A stretch of DNA of 64,000 nucleotides from Nocardia cyriacigeorgica. GTDB lineage: Bacteria > Actinomycetota > Actinomycetes > Mycobacteriales > Mycobacteriaceae. The notes beneath the pieces are model-generated. The model saw nothing but the letters and a program-made list of their open reading frames with translations, did no database searches and had not been told where the DNA came from. The position numbers were made by a program, and so were the translations under genes. This document shows, piece after piece, positions 1 through 9,854 of this stretch; within the stretch, counting starts at the first letter, position 1, and each line of letters starts with the position of its first letter. The stretch lies in the NCBI RefSeq assembly GCF_010868145.1, contig NZ_JAAGUY010000004.1, positions 1 through 64,000 on the forward strand, written 5' to 3'.

Positions 1-32
1 GGGGCGAGGTGGGGGTGGATGACCCCCGAACA

Positions 33-63
33 CCAGCAGCGCGATCAGTGATCGCGCTGCTGG
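33..63. terminator. Perfect hairpin downstream of hemD
   Basis: Two 15-nt arms (33-47 and 49-63) are exact reverse complements around a single central base. The element lies 33 nt past the hemD stop. There is no T-run on the minus strand, so it may be a U-less actinobacterial terminator or an mRNA-end stabiliser; alternatively it belongs to a gene left of the window. Confidence 0.45.
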
Positions 64-95
64 GTCGAACAGCGTGGTGCCGTGCGGCCGCGGGG

Positions 96-1658
96 CTAGC
101 GGCTGCGGCGGCTCTTCTTACGCGGCGGCGGCAGCAGGCCCTCGGCACGCAGCCGGGCGGCGTGCTCGGCCAGCGCCTCCACCAGCGGGCCGACCTGGGC
201 GGTCTCGGGCTGCACATCGACACGCAGACCGAACTCGATCGCGGTCTCGGCGGTCTTGGGGCCGATGCACGCGACGATCGTGCGCGCATGCGGCTTGCCC
301 GCGATACCGACCAGGTTGCGGACCGTGGAGGACGAAGTGAACAGGACCGCGTCGAAACCACCGGTCTTGATCATCTCGCGGGTCTCCGCGGGCGGCGGCG
401 AGGCACGCACCGTGCGGTAGGCGGTGACGTCATCGATTTCCCAGCCGCGGTCACGCAGACCCTCGGCCAGGGTTTCGGTGGCGATATCGGCGCGCGGCAG
501 CAGAACCCGGTTCACCGGATCGAAGACGTCGTCGTAGGGCGGGAAGTCGGCGAGCAGGCCCTCGGAGGACTGTTCACCGCTGGGCAGCAGCTCCGGGTTG
601 ATGCCGAAGGAACGCACCTTGTCCGCGGTGGCCTCACCGACGCAGGCGATCTTCACACCGGAGAACGCCCGCGCGTCCAGCCCGAATTCGGAGAACTTCT
701 CCCACACCGCGCGCACCGCGTTGGTGGAGGTGAACACCACCCACTGGTAGCGGCCGTCGACCAGGCCCTTGACCGCACGTTCCATCTGCGCGGGGCTGCG
801 CGGCGGCTCGACCGCGATGGTCGGCACTTCCATCGGGATGGCGCCGTGGGTGACCAGTCGCTCGCTCATCTCGGCGGCCTGATCCTTGGTGCGCGGCACG
901 AGCACGGTCCAGCCGTAGAGAGCGCGCGACTCCCACCACGACATCTTCGACCGCTGCGCGACCACCTTGCCGATGGTCACCACCAGCGGGCCGACCAGCT
1001 CGGAGGCGGCGCTGTTGAGCGTGGCAAGGGTGGCTTCGATGGTGCGCTGCTGGCGGGTGGTGCCACGTACGGTCACCGCGACCGGCGTCTGCGGGGCCAT
1101 ACCGTGCTCGACCAGCGCGCTCGCGGTCTCGGCCAAATGTCCCGACGTGGCATGCAGCACCAGCGGTCCGGGTGCGGCGGCGAGTGCCGCCCAGTCGACC
1201 TCGCCGCGCACATCGGCCTCGGTGTGACCCGAACCAAGTGCGATACCCGCGTAGCTCGGCACCGCCGACCCACCGGGCAGACCGGGCAGCACCTCGAACA
1301 CCATGTGCGACCGGGTCACGGTGGTGACCTCGGCGATCACGGCGTCGGTGGTCAGCGGATCACCGGCGACCACGCGGACCACATCGTGTCCGGCGCGCGC
1401 CTCGGCGATCAGCGTTTTGGCGACCTCGGCCGGCTCACCGAGCGCGGGGCGCACATCGACGGCGGACTCACCGTCGGGGCCCGGCTCGACGGCGGTCCCG
1501 ATCAGGGCGAGCACGCCCTTGTCGACATCGGGGTCGGTGAAGGCGAGCGTTGCCCGGCCGAGCACCTCGCGCGCCCGCACGGTGAGCAGCGCCGGATCGC
1601 CTGGACCCGACCCGACGAAAAGGATCCGACCGGGATGCTTCTTTGCGGCTCGACTCAT
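96..1658 (-). CDS. hemD: Bifunctional uroporphyrinogen-III C-methyltransferase/uroporphyrinogen-III synthase
   Basis: This 520-residue protein has the two-domain layout of actinobacterial HemD (M. tuberculosis Rv0511). The N-terminal half is a tetrapyrrole-methylase-like domain with the glycine-rich [12 protein letters not shown] loop near residues 16-27. The C-terminal half, from about residue 250, is uroporphyrinogen-III synthase, which closes hydroxymethylbilane into uroporphyrinogen III for haem, sirohaem and cobalamin synthesis in the cytosol. A basic tail (RKKSRRSR) ends the protein. Its ATG overlaps the hemC stop by 4 nt, so it is the last coupled gene of rex-hemA-hemC-hemD. Whether the methylase half is active cannot be judged here. 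Confidence 0.92.
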   Translation of the reverse strand: MSRAAKKHPGRILFVGSGPGDPALLTVRAREVLGRATLAFTDPDVDKGVLALIGTAVEPGPDGESAVDVRPALGEPAEVAKTLIAEARAGHDVVRVVAGDPLTTDAVIAEVTTVTRSHMVFEVLPGLPGGSAVPSYAGIALGSGHTEADVRGEVDWAALAAAPGPLVLHATSGHLAETASALVEHGMAPQTPVAVTVRGTTRQQRTIEATLATLNSAASELVGPLVVTIGKVVAQRSKMSWWESRALYGWTVLVPRTKDQAAEMSERLVTHGAIPMEVPTIAVEPPRSPAQMERAVKGLVDGRYQWVVFTSTNAVRAVWEKFSEFGLDARAFSGVKIACVGEATADKVRSFGINPELLPSGEQSSEGLLADFPPYDDVFDPVNRVLLPRADIATETLAEGLRDRGWEIDDVTAYRTVRASPPPAETREMIKTGGFDAVLFTSSSTVRNLVGIAGKPHARTIVACIGPKTAETAIEFGLRVDVQPETAQVGPLVEALAEHAARLRAEGLLPPPRKKSRRSR

Positions 1659-2692
1659 CGGTTGTTCTCCATTGGACTGGGATCGGTGACGTCTGTGGGG
1701 GCGGCCGCCGCCGGGGCGGGTTCGGCGGCGAGCAATTCGCGCGCGCCGAGCTCCAGCAGCTCGCGGGCCAGCGCCCGCCCCAATTCGGCGGCATCAGCGG
1801 GCGCACCCACCACCGACGCGCGCAGCACGTCGGAGCCGTCGATGGCAGCCGCGCAGCCGCGCAGCGAGAGTTCCTCGACGATGCGGCCTTCGTCGTCGAG
1901 GGATTCGACCACCTCGGCGATGGCGCCGACCGGTGCGGTACAGCCGGCCTCGAGTTCGGCCAGCAACGCCCGTTCGGCGATGACGGCGGCGCGGGTGGCG
2001 AAGTCGTCCAGCGCGGTCAGCAGCTCGATCAGTTCGGCATCGTCGCTGCGGCATTCCACCGCGAGGGCGCCCTGCGCGGGCGCGGACAGCATCTGCACCG
2101 GTTCCAGCGCTTCGGTGACGGCATCGAGGCGGCCGATGCGGGACAGGCCGGCGCGGGCGACGACGATCGCGTCGAGTTCGCCCTCGCTGACCTTGCGCAG
2201 CCGGGAGTCGAGGTTGCCGCGCAGCGGCACGATCTCCAAACCGAGCCCGAGGGCACGCAGCTGGGCACCGCGGCGCGGGGCCGAGGTACCGACCACCGAA
2301 CCGGAAGGCAGCTCACCGAGTACCAGGCCGTCGCGGGCGACCAGGGCGTCACGCGGGTCTTCGCGCGGCGGGATCGCGGCAATCGTGAATCGGTCGTCCG
2401 GTGCGGTCGGCAGGTCTTTATAGGAGTGCACCGCGATATCGACGGTGCCCGCGGCGAGTTCGTCGCGTAGCGCGGAGGTGAACACGCCGACACCGATCTT
2501 CTCCACCGGATCGGAGGACAGATCGCCGGGTGTCTTCACCACGACCAGTTCCGCGGGACGTCCTGCGGCGATCAGCGAGTCACGCACGGTCCCCGCCTGG
2601 GTCAGCGCCAGCAGGCTTCCTCTGGTGCCGATCCGCAACGGGGCGCGCACCTCCGAAGCCGACCGCGTGGTGGCCGTCATCGAAGCGTTCAT
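1655..2692 (-). CDS. hemC: Porphobilinogen deaminase (hydroxymethylbilane synthase)
   Basis: This 345-residue enzyme joins four porphobilinogens into hydroxymethylbilane. The N-terminal [13 protein letters not shown] motif (about 21-33), the VHSYKDLPT stretch (about 88-96) and the cofactor-anchoring cysteine C251 in [11 protein letters not shown] are all present. It also has a roughly 30-residue Ala/Glu-rich C-terminal tail. The start overlaps the hemA stop by 4 nt and the stop overlaps hemD by 4 nt, so all three are probably translated from one mRNA. Methionine 5 is an alternative start; the 2692 start was kept because of the overlap. Confidence 0.95.
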   Translation of the reverse strand: MNASMTATTRSASEVRAPLRIGTRGSLLALTQAGTVRDSLIAAGRPAELVVVKTPGDLSSDPVEKIGVGVFTSALRDELAAGTVDIAVHSYKDLPTAPDDRFTIAAIPPREDPRDALVARDGLVLGELPSGSVVGTSAPRRGAQLRALGLGLEIVPLRGNLDSRLRKVSEGELDAIVVARAGLSRIGRLDAVTEALEPVQMLSAPAQGALAVECRSDDAELIELLTALDDFATRAAVIAERALLAELEAGCTAPVGAIAEVVESLDDEGRIVEELSLRGCAAAIDGSDVLRASVVGAPADAAELGRALARELLELGARELLAAEPAPAAAAPTDVTDPSPMENNR

Positions 2693-4128
2693 GCCGTCTG
2701 CTCCTCTTCGTCGCCGAAATGACCGGCGGTGAAATCGTCTGCCAAAGTGACCTCGCCGTCCTCGATGGCAAGGATTACGCCATTGCGCTCGCCCGGCGCC
2801 GGGACCGCGTGAATTTCCATCGGCGTGGCAACCGCCTGCGCCGCACCGGGTTTGAGCTCGAATAGTTCGCGCAGCGCCTCGGCGTAGCTGTCGCCGCCCG
2901 GTGTCGAGGCCAACTGCTTGACCCGGACCGTCGGGGCGTGCAGCAACTTGTCCACCACCCGGCGCACGGTGCGCGCGACCTCGTCGCGGTCGGGATCGGC
3001 CAGATCGGGCAGCCGCGAATCCAGCCGCATCAGTTCGGCTTCCACCACTTCGGCGGCGCGCTGGCGCAGGGCCGCGACGGTCGGCGTGACCTCGGCCATC
3101 CGCTGTCCGGCAAGGTATTTGGCGAGTTCGTCGGCGACGATCGTGCGGGCGGCCACGGTGTCGTCGGCGGCCGCACCCGCGGCGGGATCGCGCTGCAGGG
3201 TCTCGATATCGATGACGGTGACGCCGGGGAGCCCGGCCACCGCATGCTCCACATCGCGGGGCAGGCCCAGATCGCAGAACACCAGCGGACGCTCGCCAAC
3301 CCGGTCCCGATCGGCCAGCGCGGTGTGGGTGTCGGCCAGGGTGACCACGGCGCCGACCGCGCCGGTACAGGTGATCACCACATCGGCGACCGACATCGCC
3401 TCGGTTAGCCGCGACAGCTCCATCGCCTGCGCGGCGACACCGTGTGTCTCGGCGGTGGCGGCCAGGCGAGCGGCCCGCTCCATGGTGCGATTGACGACGA
3501 TGATGCGGCCGATACCCGCCCGCGACAGGTGCGCGACGGCGAGTCCGCCCATCGCGCCCGCGCCGACGACGACCGCGGTCCGTCCGGTGAGCGGTCCGAG
3601 CACAGCGTTCGCGCGATCGAGGGCCACCGACACCACCGAGGCGCCTGCCCGGTCGATCCCGGTCTCCGAATGCACCCGCTTACCGACCCGAAGCGCGTGC
3701 TGGGCCAGCTCGTGCAGGGTGCGACCGACAGCCTGCTGGGCATCGGCGGTGGCGTAGGCGCTGCGGATCTGGCTGAGCACCTGCTGCTCGCCGATCACCA
3801 TCGAATCCAGGCCGCTGGAGACCGCGAACAGATGCTCGGCGGCGGCTTCGCTGTAGCGGACGTAGGCGTGCTTGGTCAGATCCGGGAGCGGAAGTCCGGA
3901 GTGCTTGGTCAGCAGGTCGCCGACCTCGGCGAGACCGCCGTGGAAGGCGTCGACCACCGCGTAGACCTCGACGCGGTTGCAGGTGGAGACGATCATCGCC
4001 TCGGACACGTGGCTCGACGTCAGCAGCCGGTCGATCAGCTTGGGCCGATCGGAGTCGGTGATCGCGACCTTCTCCAGCACCGAGACCGGGGCACTGCGAT
4101 GGGAGATGCCGACGAGAAGAACACTCAT
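2689..4128 (-). CDS. hemA: Glutamyl-tRNA reductase
   Basis: This 479-residue enzyme reduces glutamyl-tRNA(Glu) to glutamate-1-semialdehyde with NADPH, the first committed step of C5-pathway haem synthesis. Visible are the N-terminal [14 protein letters not shown] block, the catalytic Cys50 in [10 protein letters not shown], and a Rossmann loop GAGAMGG near residue 190. It overlaps rex by 4 nt upstream and hemC by 4 nt downstream. Placing the rate-setting enzyme directly behind rex suggests NADH/NAD+-responsive control of haem supply. It corresponds to M. tuberculosis Rv0509. Confidence 0.95.
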   Translation of the reverse strand: MSVLLVGISHRSAPVSVLEKVAITDSDRPKLIDRLLTSSHVSEAMIVSTCNRVEVYAVVDAFHGGLAEVGDLLTKHSGLPLPDLTKHAYVRYSEAAAEHLFAVSSGLDSMVIGEQQVLSQIRSAYATADAQQAVGRTLHELAQHALRVGKRVHSETGIDRAGASVVSVALDRANAVLGPLTGRTAVVVGAGAMGGLAVAHLSRAGIGRIIVVNRTMERAARLAATAETHGVAAQAMELSRLTEAMSVADVVITCTGAVGAVVTLADTHTALADRDRVGERPLVFCDLGLPRDVEHAVAGLPGVTVIDIETLQRDPAAGAAADDTVAARTIVADELAKYLAGQRMAEVTPTVAALRQRAAEVVEAELMRLDSRLPDLADPDRDEVARTVRRVVDKLLHAPTVRVKQLASTPGGDSYAEALRELFELKPGAAQAVATPMEIHAVPAPGERNGVILAIEDGEVTLADDFTAGHFGDEEEQTA

Positions 4129-5087
4129 GGTGTGACCACCGATCCCTTGCTGGTTGGCTCCGTTGCCGAATGCGAGGTTGCCGGATGCTGTGGGGTTGCC
4201 GGATGTTGTGTGGCCGGCGCCGGGTGGGCGCGGCCGGGATGGGCGGGCTGCGGATGGGTATTCGACGCCCGGCGTGCTACTCGTCCGGACCCGAGCGCGT
4301 GGGCGACCGGGATCGAGTCACCGCGCTCGTCACCGACGGCAGCTTGCTGCTGTTCGGCATCGGCATTGCGGACCCGCTCGAACGACAGCATCTGCATCTC
4401 GACGGCGAGATCCACCCGCCGCACCTCCACCGTGGCCGGTACCACCAGCTCACAGGGGGCGAAGCTCAGAATCGACTGCAGACCCGCGGCGACCAGGGCG
4501 TCGCAGACGTCCTGCGCGGCGTCGTCGGGGACAGCAATGACGGCGATCGTGGGCTCGAGGGCGGTCACCGCCGCGGCCAGCTCGGCGGCGTCACGCACGC
4601 TGAGCCCGGCCACCGACCGACCGATCACCGCGGGATCGTTGTCGAACATGCCGACCACGGTGAAACCACGGCGCCGGAATCCGCCGTAACCGACCAGCGC
4701 ACGTCCGAGATTTCCCGCGCCGACCAGCACGACGCGGTGGCCCTCGGACAGGCCGAGGACGTCTTCTATCCTGGTCCGCAGCTTGGCCACGTCGTAGCCG
4801 ACGCCGCGAACACCGTTGGGGCCGAGGAACGACAGGTCCTTGCGCAGCTTCGCGGAATTGACACCCGCCGCGACAGCGAGTTCCTCACTCGATACGATGA
4901 GCACACCGTCATCGGCCAACATGGCGAGGACTCGAAGGTAGGTGGCCAGCCGCGCCACCGTCGCCTGCGGAATGTCCTTATGGGTACGATTGGCGGCCTC
5001 GTGGTTGCGCGAGCTGCCGCCGCCGGACCCGTCGTTCGACCGCAGAGCCTTGGAGACGCCACCCGGCGCCTCATGTTGCTCTGTCAC
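4125..5087 (-). CDS. rex: Redox-sensing transcriptional repressor Rex
   Basis: Rex senses the NADH/NAD+ ratio and releases DNA when NADH is high. The winged-helix domain spans about residues 36-110 ([20 protein letters not shown] is characteristic) and is followed by a Rossmann domain with GAGNLG at 123-128 and the DNDP motif at 149-152. At 320 residues it is longer than the usual 210-250. The excess is a Gly/Ser-rich N-terminus and a low-complexity Pro/His/Ala tail of roughly 65 residues. The GTG start follows AGGAGCCGAGGAC. The stop overlaps hemA by 4 nt. A matching operator lies 185 nt upstream. Confidence 0.93.
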   Translation of the reverse strand: MTEQHEAPGGVSKALRSNDGSGGGSSRNHEAANRTHKDIPQATVARLATYLRVLAMLADDGVLIVSSEELAVAAGVNSAKLRKDLSFLGPNGVRGVGYDVAKLRTRIEDVLGLSEGHRVVLVGAGNLGRALVGYGGFRRRGFTVVGMFDNDPAVIGRSVAGLSVRDAAELAAAVTALEPTIAVIAVPDDAAQDVCDALVAAGLQSILSFAPCELVVPATVEVRRVDLAVEMQMLSFERVRNADAEQQQAAVGDERGDSIPVAHALGSGRVARRASNTHPQPAHPGRAHPAPATQHPATPQHPATSHSATEPTSKGSVVTP

Positions 5088-5200
5088 GTCCTCGGCTCCT
5101 CGCCCGTCCTGAGTTCAGGTCCGGTTCGTCTGTGACCTCCGTCCCGGGCTGCTCCGGTGACGGGATCGAATGTCGGGTTGATTCACCGCGCGCCGGCACA

Positions 5201-5233
5201 CTCGAGAACGCTGCTCGAGAAGCCTCTCGAGAA
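5201..5233. repeat. Three CTCGAGAA direct repeats in the rex leader
   Basis: The octamer CTCGAGAA occurs at 5201-5208, 5214-5221 and 5226-5233, a spacing of 12-13 nt. Each copy contains the CTCGAG palindrome. They sit between the Rex operator and the rex start codon, so they would be transcribed in the leader or lie next to the promoter. Function is unknown; protein binding in phase or RNA structure are both possible. Confidence 0.5.
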
Positions 5234-5271
5234 TCCTCGGCCCGCGGGTCGCGTGCCACCACCGTAACCGC

Positions 5272-5289
5272 TTGTGAAGCCCTGCACAA
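5272..5289. promoter_or_regulatory. Rex operator (ROP-like) upstream of rex-hemACD
   Basis: TTGTG-N8-CACAA matches the Rex consensus exactly (TTGTGAAGCCCTGCACAA). It lies about 185 nt before the rex GTG, where an autoregulatory site would be expected. The same spacing also fits a CRP/GlxR site (TGTGA-N6-GCACA, one mismatch), so the assignment rests on context. Confidence 0.65.
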
Positions 5290-5349
5290 AGTCGGTGAAA
5301 TTGGCCTCATTTTCCCCCGCGACCAGCACAGCGCCGTTCGGCGCGCCGA

Positions 5350-5634
5350 TCAACGGCTCAGGTCGGCCCGCAATCGGGGTTCGTCGACGTCGAAATAGCT
5401 GTGCTCACGACCGTTGAGCAGCACCACAGGAAGCCGGTCGCCGTACTCCGCGCGCAGGCCAGGGTCGGTGGCGGCGGCCTCGTCGACGTCGACGGTGGCG
5501 ACCTCGATGCCGAAGTCGGCGCAGATGACACGCAACTGTTCGAGTGCTGTACCGCACATTCCACAACCCGCCCTGGTCAGCAAGGTCACCACCGGGCGCG
5601 CGCCGGATTCGGCATTTTCTGTGGGATTGGTCAT
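5350..5634 (-). CDS. Glutaredoxin-like thiol-disulfide protein
   Basis: A 94-residue thioredoxin-fold protein with an N-terminal CGMC redox motif in RAGCGMCGTALEQL, followed by a conserved LPVVLLNG-type cis-proline loop near residues 68-75. It matches the small glutaredoxin-like proteins found beside hemA in mycobacteria (Rv0508 position). It may reduce protein disulfides or mycothiol mixed disulfides, but the substrate cannot be read from sequence. It is transcribed divergently from the SerB1-like gene, and the Rex operator lies on its downstream side. Confidence 0.8.
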   Translation of the reverse strand: MTNPTENAESGARPVVTLLTRAGCGMCGTALEQLRVICADFGIEVATVDVDEAAATDPGLRAEYGDRLPVVLLNGREHSYFDVDEPRLRADLSR

Positions 5635-5744
5635 GGAGGCTATTAAATCCCCTTGCGACGCGAGTGCCGCTGCGCACGGTCCTCGGGTGACGGGGCCGGA
5701 ATCCGGTTACTGTTGGACGTGGCTTGCGACGGGCGGAGGTACTG

Positions 5745-6776
5745 GTGCCGGAACGATCGAGGGTGGCGAGGACCGGATTCATCGCGGGACGGTTCGGCGA
5801 GTTTCCTGCGCGATGGAATCTGGGTCCGCTCGGCCATGGGCTGACCGATCAGCTCGCCCGCATCTCGCGCAGCCCGTTCGGCCCGAGCGAGGAGGAGCTG
5901 CGGGCCAATCTGGCAGGTGAGGCCAGTGCGGATGCGGCGCTCGCACTGCACGATGCGGAGCTGGCCTCCGCGGCCGAGGAGGAGACCGAGGGGCCGGAGG
6001 TTCCCCGCGACCTGACCGCGGCGGCCTTCTTCGACGTCGACAACACCATGGTGCAGGGCGCCTCGATCGTGCATTTCGCGCGCGGGCTGGCCGCCCGCAA
6101 ATACTTCAAGACCTCGGATCTGGTGGATATCGCCTGGAAACAGGTGAAGTTCCGGGTCACCGGCAAAGAAAACAGCACCGATATGGCCTCGGGTAAGGAA
6201 AAGGCGCTGGAATTCATTGCCGGGCGCCCGACCGCCGAACTGGCCGCACTCGGTGAGGAGATCTACGACGAGATCATCGCCGACAAGATCTGGCCGGGCA
6301 CCCGCGCGCTGGCCCAGATGCATCTGGACGCCGGTCAGCAGGTGTGGCTGGTCACCGCCACACCGGTGGAGCTGGCGCAGGTGATCGCGAAACGACTCGG
6401 GCTCACCGGAGCGCTCGGCACGGTGGCCGAGAGCGTCGACGGCAAGTTCACCGGACGCCTGGTCGGCGACATCCTGCATGGGCTCGGCAAGGCGCACGCG
6501 GTACGCACCCTGGCCATCCGCGAGGGCCTCAACCTCAAGCGCTGCACCGCCTACTCCGACAGCCACAACGATGTGCCGATGTTGTCGCTGGTCGGCACGG
6601 CGGTGGCGATCAACCCGGATTCGGACCTGCGTGAGGTCGCCAAGAACCGCGGCTGGGAGATTCGCGACTTCCGCACCGGCCGCAAGGCCGCCAAAATCGG
6701 CGTACCGACCGCATTGGCCGTCGGCGCGGCGGGTGGTGCGGTGGCTGCCGCGATCACCCGGCGCCGCAGTATCTAA
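5745..6776 (+). CDS. HAD-IB family hydrolase, SerB1-like phosphatase
   Basis: A HAD-superfamily IB hydrolase of about 343 residues. The nucleophile motif FFDVDNTM (DxDxT-type) lies around residue 98, motif II is VTATPVE near 205, and motif IV is [11 protein letters not shown] near 273. The C-terminus ends in an Ala/Gly hydrophobic stretch and RRRSI. The GTG at 5745 was chosen because GGAGG sits 5 nt upstream; a TTG 21 nt earlier lacks a site. The position next to hemA and glutaredoxin matches M. tuberculosis SerB1 (Rv0505c). Phosphoserine phosphatase activity is a family guess; related proteins act on other phosphomonoesters. Confidence 0.85.
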   Translation: MPERSRVARTGFIAGRFGEFPARWNLGPLGHGLTDQLARISRSPFGPSEEELRANLAGEASADAALALHDAELASAAEEETEGPEVPRDLTAAAFFDVDNTMVQGASIVHFARGLAARKYFKTSDLVDIAWKQVKFRVTGKENSTDMASGKEKALEFIAGRPTAELAALGEEIYDEIIADKIWPGTRALAQMHLDAGQQVWLVTATPVELAQVIAKRLGLTGALGTVAESVDGKFTGRLVGDILHGLGKAHAVRTLAIREGLNLKRCTAYSDSHNDVPMLSLVGTAVAINPDSDLREVAKNRGWEIRDFRTGRKAAKIGVPTALAVGAAGGAVAAAITRRRSI

Positions 6777-6884
6777 TTGCCGCTGGCGCGGCGTGTTCGC
6801 GGCCCCTGTGTGGCTCGTGTTTCCGCGCCGGGCCGCGAACGGGGCTCCTCGGGGTCGCCCCTAACGTGACCGGCCCAGTGGTCC

Positions 6885-7898
6885 CTACCCCGTGAACGGG
6901 TTGCGGCGCTTGGTGAGCAGTTTGTAGAGGGTCTGCTGGATGGTTTCGCGGACCTGGTCGGTGACCTCGAACATCGTCATCGGGTCGTCGGCCGCCTCGG
7001 GCTCATAGCCGGTAGTGGCGATCGGCTTACCGAATTCGATGTACCACTTCGACGGCAGCGGCACCGCGCCGAGCGGGCCGAGGTGCGGGAAGGTCGGCGT
7101 CACCGGGAAGTACGGCAGGCCGAGCAGCCGGGCCAGCGGCTTGATATCGGCGAGCTTCGGATAGATCTCCTCGGACCCGACGATCGAGCACGGAATGATC
7201 GGCACCCCGGTGCGCACGGCGGCCGCGACGAAACCACCGCGACCGAAACGCTGCAGCTTGTACCGGTCGGCGTACTGTTTGCCGACACCCTTGAAGCCCT
7301 CGGGGAACACGCCGGTCAGCTCACCGGAGCGCAGCAGCCGTTCGGCGTCCGGCCGGCAGGCCAGGGTGTGTCCGGCCTTGCGGGCGAGCACGCCGAGCAT
7401 GGGTGTCTCGAAGACCAGATCGGCGGCCAGCAGACGCAACGCGCGCTGTTTGGGGTGATGGTCGTGGATGGCGAGCTGAAGCATGAGCCCGTCCAGCGGA
7501 ACCGTGCCCGCGTGGTTGGACACGATCAGCGCGCCGCCCACCTCTGGAACGTTCTCCATGCCGCTGACCTGTACCCGGAACCAGAAATCCGAGAGCGGGC
7601 GCAGCGCGGGCAGGATCACCGATTCGAGCAGGTGCTCGTCGAAGCCGAATTCGTCGACCTGATAGTCGCCGGTCAGCCTGCGGCGGGCGAATTCGGCGGC
7701 CTTGCTGATCTGTGAACCGAGCGCACCGCGCACCAGTTCCGAGAGCGATTGCGGTGCGGTGGGGGCCGCCGCGGCCAGCCGTTCGGTCAGCGACGTCACG
7801 GCGGGGACGGGTCCACTCCAGTCCCGTGGCGGCGCGGACCGCGGACGCGGTTCCACGGCGAGGTCGTGCAGCTGAATCACTTTCGCTACGTCGTTCAT
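6885..7898 (-). CDS. PlsC-family lysophospholipid acyltransferase
   Basis: A 337-residue membrane-associated acyltransferase. The acceptor motif NHAGTVPLD (about residues 125-133) and the phosphate-binding VFPEGFKG motif (about 198) are the two hallmark PlsC blocks. It resembles M. tuberculosis Rv0502. The expected role is acyl-CoA-dependent acylation of a lysophospholipid or related glycolipid; the acceptor is not determined by sequence. Its ATG overlaps the stop of the upstream epimerase by 4 nt, so the two are an operon and probably serve one envelope-lipid pathway. Confidence 0.85.
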   Translation of the reverse strand: MNDVAKVIQLHDLAVEPRPRSAPPRDWSGPVPAVTSLTERLAAAAPTAPQSLSELVRGALGSQISKAAEFARRRLTGDYQVDEFGFDEHLLESVILPALRPLSDFWFRVQVSGMENVPEVGGALIVSNHAGTVPLDGLMLQLAIHDHHPKQRALRLLAADLVFETPMLGVLARKAGHTLACRPDAERLLRSGELTGVFPEGFKGVGKQYADRYKLQRFGRGGFVAAAVRTGVPIIPCSIVGSEEIYPKLADIKPLARLLGLPYFPVTPTFPHLGPLGAVPLPSKWYIEFGKPIATTGYEPEAADDPMTMFEVTDQVRETIQQTLYKLLTKRRNPFTG

Positions 7899-8971
7899 GT
7901 ATTGGCTCCCGTACCGGCCCTAACCAGGCCGAGCAGTTTGTGTTCTGCGGCATCGATCCACGTGGGATCGACTACGGGCCGCAGCGCTGCGCCCCCGATG
8001 AAGTCGTCGAACGCCTGTACCGTCGTCCAGCGCGGCTCGAATCCGAGCTCGGTGCGCATGCGCGTGGTGTCCAGGCCACAACCGAAGTGAAAGTAGTCGA
8101 GCTGTTCGGCGCTGAAATCGCGCATCACCGGGCCCATCAAACCCCGGCCGATGGTGCGGAACAGCGCCCACGGGACCGGCATCGCGACCCGGCCCGCACG
8201 GCGAACTGCTTGGGACAAGGCCAGCGCCCCATCGCCTGCGATATTGAACGTTCCTCCGGGTGCACCCAGCGCTGCGTGCACCAAGGCGGCGACCGCGTCT
8301 TCTTCGTGCAACAACTGCATCCGTGCGTCGCGGCCGAGCACCGTCGGTGTCAGCGGCGAACGCAGGAACTGGGCGCCACGTCCGGCCAGTCTAGGCCCGA
8401 CGATGGGCGCGAAGCGCAGAATCGGCGCGGCGATATCCGGGCGACGCCGGGCCAGCCCGCGCACGAACCCTTCGATCTCGATCATGTCGCGGGCGAACGC
8501 GCCGCTGGGCGGCGTGCGCGCGCCCATCTCTTCGGTGAATTTCGCGGGGTCCTTGGCGCTGCCCCCGTACACCGCCGACGACGAGCGCAGCACCACGCGC
8601 CGCACAGCGGGCGCCTTCTGGCACACCGCGAACAACTGCATGGCGCCGAGGACGTTGAGGTCTTTCATGGCGGCTCGGCTACCGCCGGCGGGCGGATGCG
8701 ACAGTACCGCGGCGTGGACAACGGTATCGACGTCCTTGCCTGCGATGACCTTGCGGATCAACGGGTTACGGATATCGGCGCGGACGAACTCGGCGCGGCC
8801 CATCCGGCGGCGCAGCTCGGGGTTCGGGGTCAGCGAATCGACCGCGATGACGCGCGAGATCCGCTCGTCCTGGGCCAGGCGGGAGACCACATTGCCGCCG
8901 AAGAACCTGGCCGCACCGGTCACCATCACCACGTCGGGCAATCGTGCACCCCTACTAGCCTCAACGTCCAT
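7895..8971 (-). CDS. NAD-dependent epimerase/dehydratase
   Basis: An extended-SDR protein with the nucleotide-binding VTGAARFFGG loop near the N-terminus and acidic VIAVDSLTP after beta-2. It corresponds to the GalE2/GalE3-like protein next to Rv0502 in mycobacteria. The ATG at 8971 was preferred over a GTG two codons upstream. Substrate is uncertain: sugar-nucleotide epimerase, or reductase of a lipid-linked intermediate. Coupling to the PlsC-like gene by a 4-nt overlap favours envelope synthesis. The 199-nt region upstream is unusually AT-rich at 9046-9130 and probably holds its promoter. Confidence 0.8.
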   Translation of the reverse strand: MDVEASRGARLPDVVMVTGAARFFGGNVVSRLAQDERISRVIAVDSLTPNPELRRRMGRAEFVRADIRNPLIRKVIAGKDVDTVVHAAVLSHPPAGGSRAAMKDLNVLGAMQLFAVCQKAPAVRRVVLRSSSAVYGGSAKDPAKFTEEMGARTPPSGAFARDMIEIEGFVRGLARRRPDIAAPILRFAPIVGPRLAGRGAQFLRSPLTPTVLGRDARMQLLHEEDAVAALVHAALGAPGGTFNIAGDGALALSQAVRRAGRVAMPVPWALFRTIGRGLMGPVMRDFSAEQLDYFHFGCGLDTTRMRTELGFEPRWTTVQAFDDFIGGAALRPVVDPTWIDAAEHKLLGLVRAGTGANT

Positions 8972-9130
8972 ACGCACCGGGCCGTCCCACCATTCGAGCC
9001 CCCTCGGATTTATTCCCGTTCCAGCCTAACTGCTGCGCTACCCACTGCCGGGAAATTTAACCGGCTTCTAACGATGACTTCAATCACCAGCAACACGCCA
9101 GGTTTCAAATCTCTGTATTTCAAAATGAAA

Positions 9131-9157
9131 GACCCGCCACCTGATCGGTGACGGGCC
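9131..9157 (-). terminator. Hairpin terminator after the bS22 gene
   Basis: Arms 9131-9141 and 9147-9157 pair over 11 positions (two G-U) around a 5-nt loop. On the minus strand the stem is followed by TTTCATTTTG, a broken T-run. It starts 20 nt past the small ribosomal-protein gene. Confidence 0.7.
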
Positions 9158-9176
9158 CTTCTGCTGTCATCAGCGC

Positions 9177-9278
9177 TTACTTGCCGAGTTTGCGCCGCTG
9201 CACGCGGGTACGACGAAGCAGCTTCCGGTGCTTCTTCTTCGACATGCGCTTACGGCGCTTCTTGATCACAGAACCCAT
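9177..9278 (-). CDS. Small ribosomal protein bS22 (33 residues)
   Basis: A 33-codon gene reading [20 protein letters not shown] onward and ending [12 protein letters not shown]. It is almost entirely Lys/Arg and matches the actinobacterial AURKAIP1/COX24-domain peptide (Rv0500B), identified in mycobacterial ribosome structures as bS22 of the 30S subunit. It lies between the epimerase promoter region and the HTH gene, as in mycobacteria, and has its own terminator. Confidence 0.93.
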
Positions 9279-9464
9279 AGGGTGTTCCTCGCGTTCTCTC
9301 TACTCGGCGCGCACGCGCTCACGTACGCCAACTGTCCGGTCGCTCGGCAAGCCTCACTCCCAATGTTCGCGCCACCTGGGCTAACGAACATGCGGTAGCC
9401 GCGGTGCGTGAACACGAACCGAGGGTCCATCGTACCGGCCCGCACACACGCGCCGGTAATCGAC

Positions 9465-9710
9465 TCATCCCGCGTCGAAGTAGGACGTCTCGAGGTATTC
9501 GTGCACCGCTTTGGCATGCACCCGGAACGACCGGCCGACGCGCACCGCGGGTAGTTCACCCGAGTGCACCAGCCGATACACCGTCATTTTCGACACCCGC
9601 ATCAGATTCGCAACCTCGGCGACAGTGAGGAACTGGGTTCCTCCGCCGAGCACGGGTTGTCCCTGTGGCGAACCGCCACCACTTGGAGACATCTTGTTCG
9701 AAGACATCAT
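9465..9710 (-). CDS. Small excisionase/BldC-like helix-turn-helix DNA-binding protein
   Basis: An 81-residue MerR-type minimal HTH protein. The core FLTVAEVANLMRVSKMTVYRL is followed by the wing SGELPAVRVGRSFRV. The N-terminal 28 residues are Ser/Gly/Gln-rich and probably disordered. It is the homologue of Rv0500A, conserved beside proC in Actinobacteria; despite the family name there is no sign of a prophage. Two adjacent ATGs (9710, 9707) are possible starts, and the frame remains open 21 codons further upstream. Confidence 0.85.
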   Translation of the reverse strand: MMSSNKMSPSGGGSPQGQPVLGGGTQFLTVAEVANLMRVSKMTVYRLVHSGELPAVRVGRSFRVHAKAVHEYLETSYFDAG

Positions 9711-9854
9711 CGCACCACTGACCTCCGGCACGTCCGCGCCGCCGGCTTCCCCACCGGCGGAACAGACACGCACGTGCTCCTTGAAGCTTAGCGGGACCAG
9801 TGGGATTGCTGCGACGGGAGTGAGAAATCGGTTCGTATGCTGGGAATGCGCTGT

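Noticed and set aside
9..2423. An 804-codon open frame on the plus strand
   Set aside because: It lies antisense to hemD and hemC, is Arg/Gly/Ala-rich without any family motif, and arises from third-position GC bias.
3442..4689. Long plus-strand frames opposite hemA and rex
   Set aside because: They are shadows of well-identified genes on the other strand, with compositional bias only.
5201..5233. CRISPR-like array
   Set aside because: Repeats are 8 nt with 4-5 nt between them and only three copies; no cas gene is present.
9465..9710. Prophage or integrative-element excisionase
   Set aside because: No integrase, attachment repeats or phage genes are nearby, and the gene is a conserved actinobacterial neighbour of proC.
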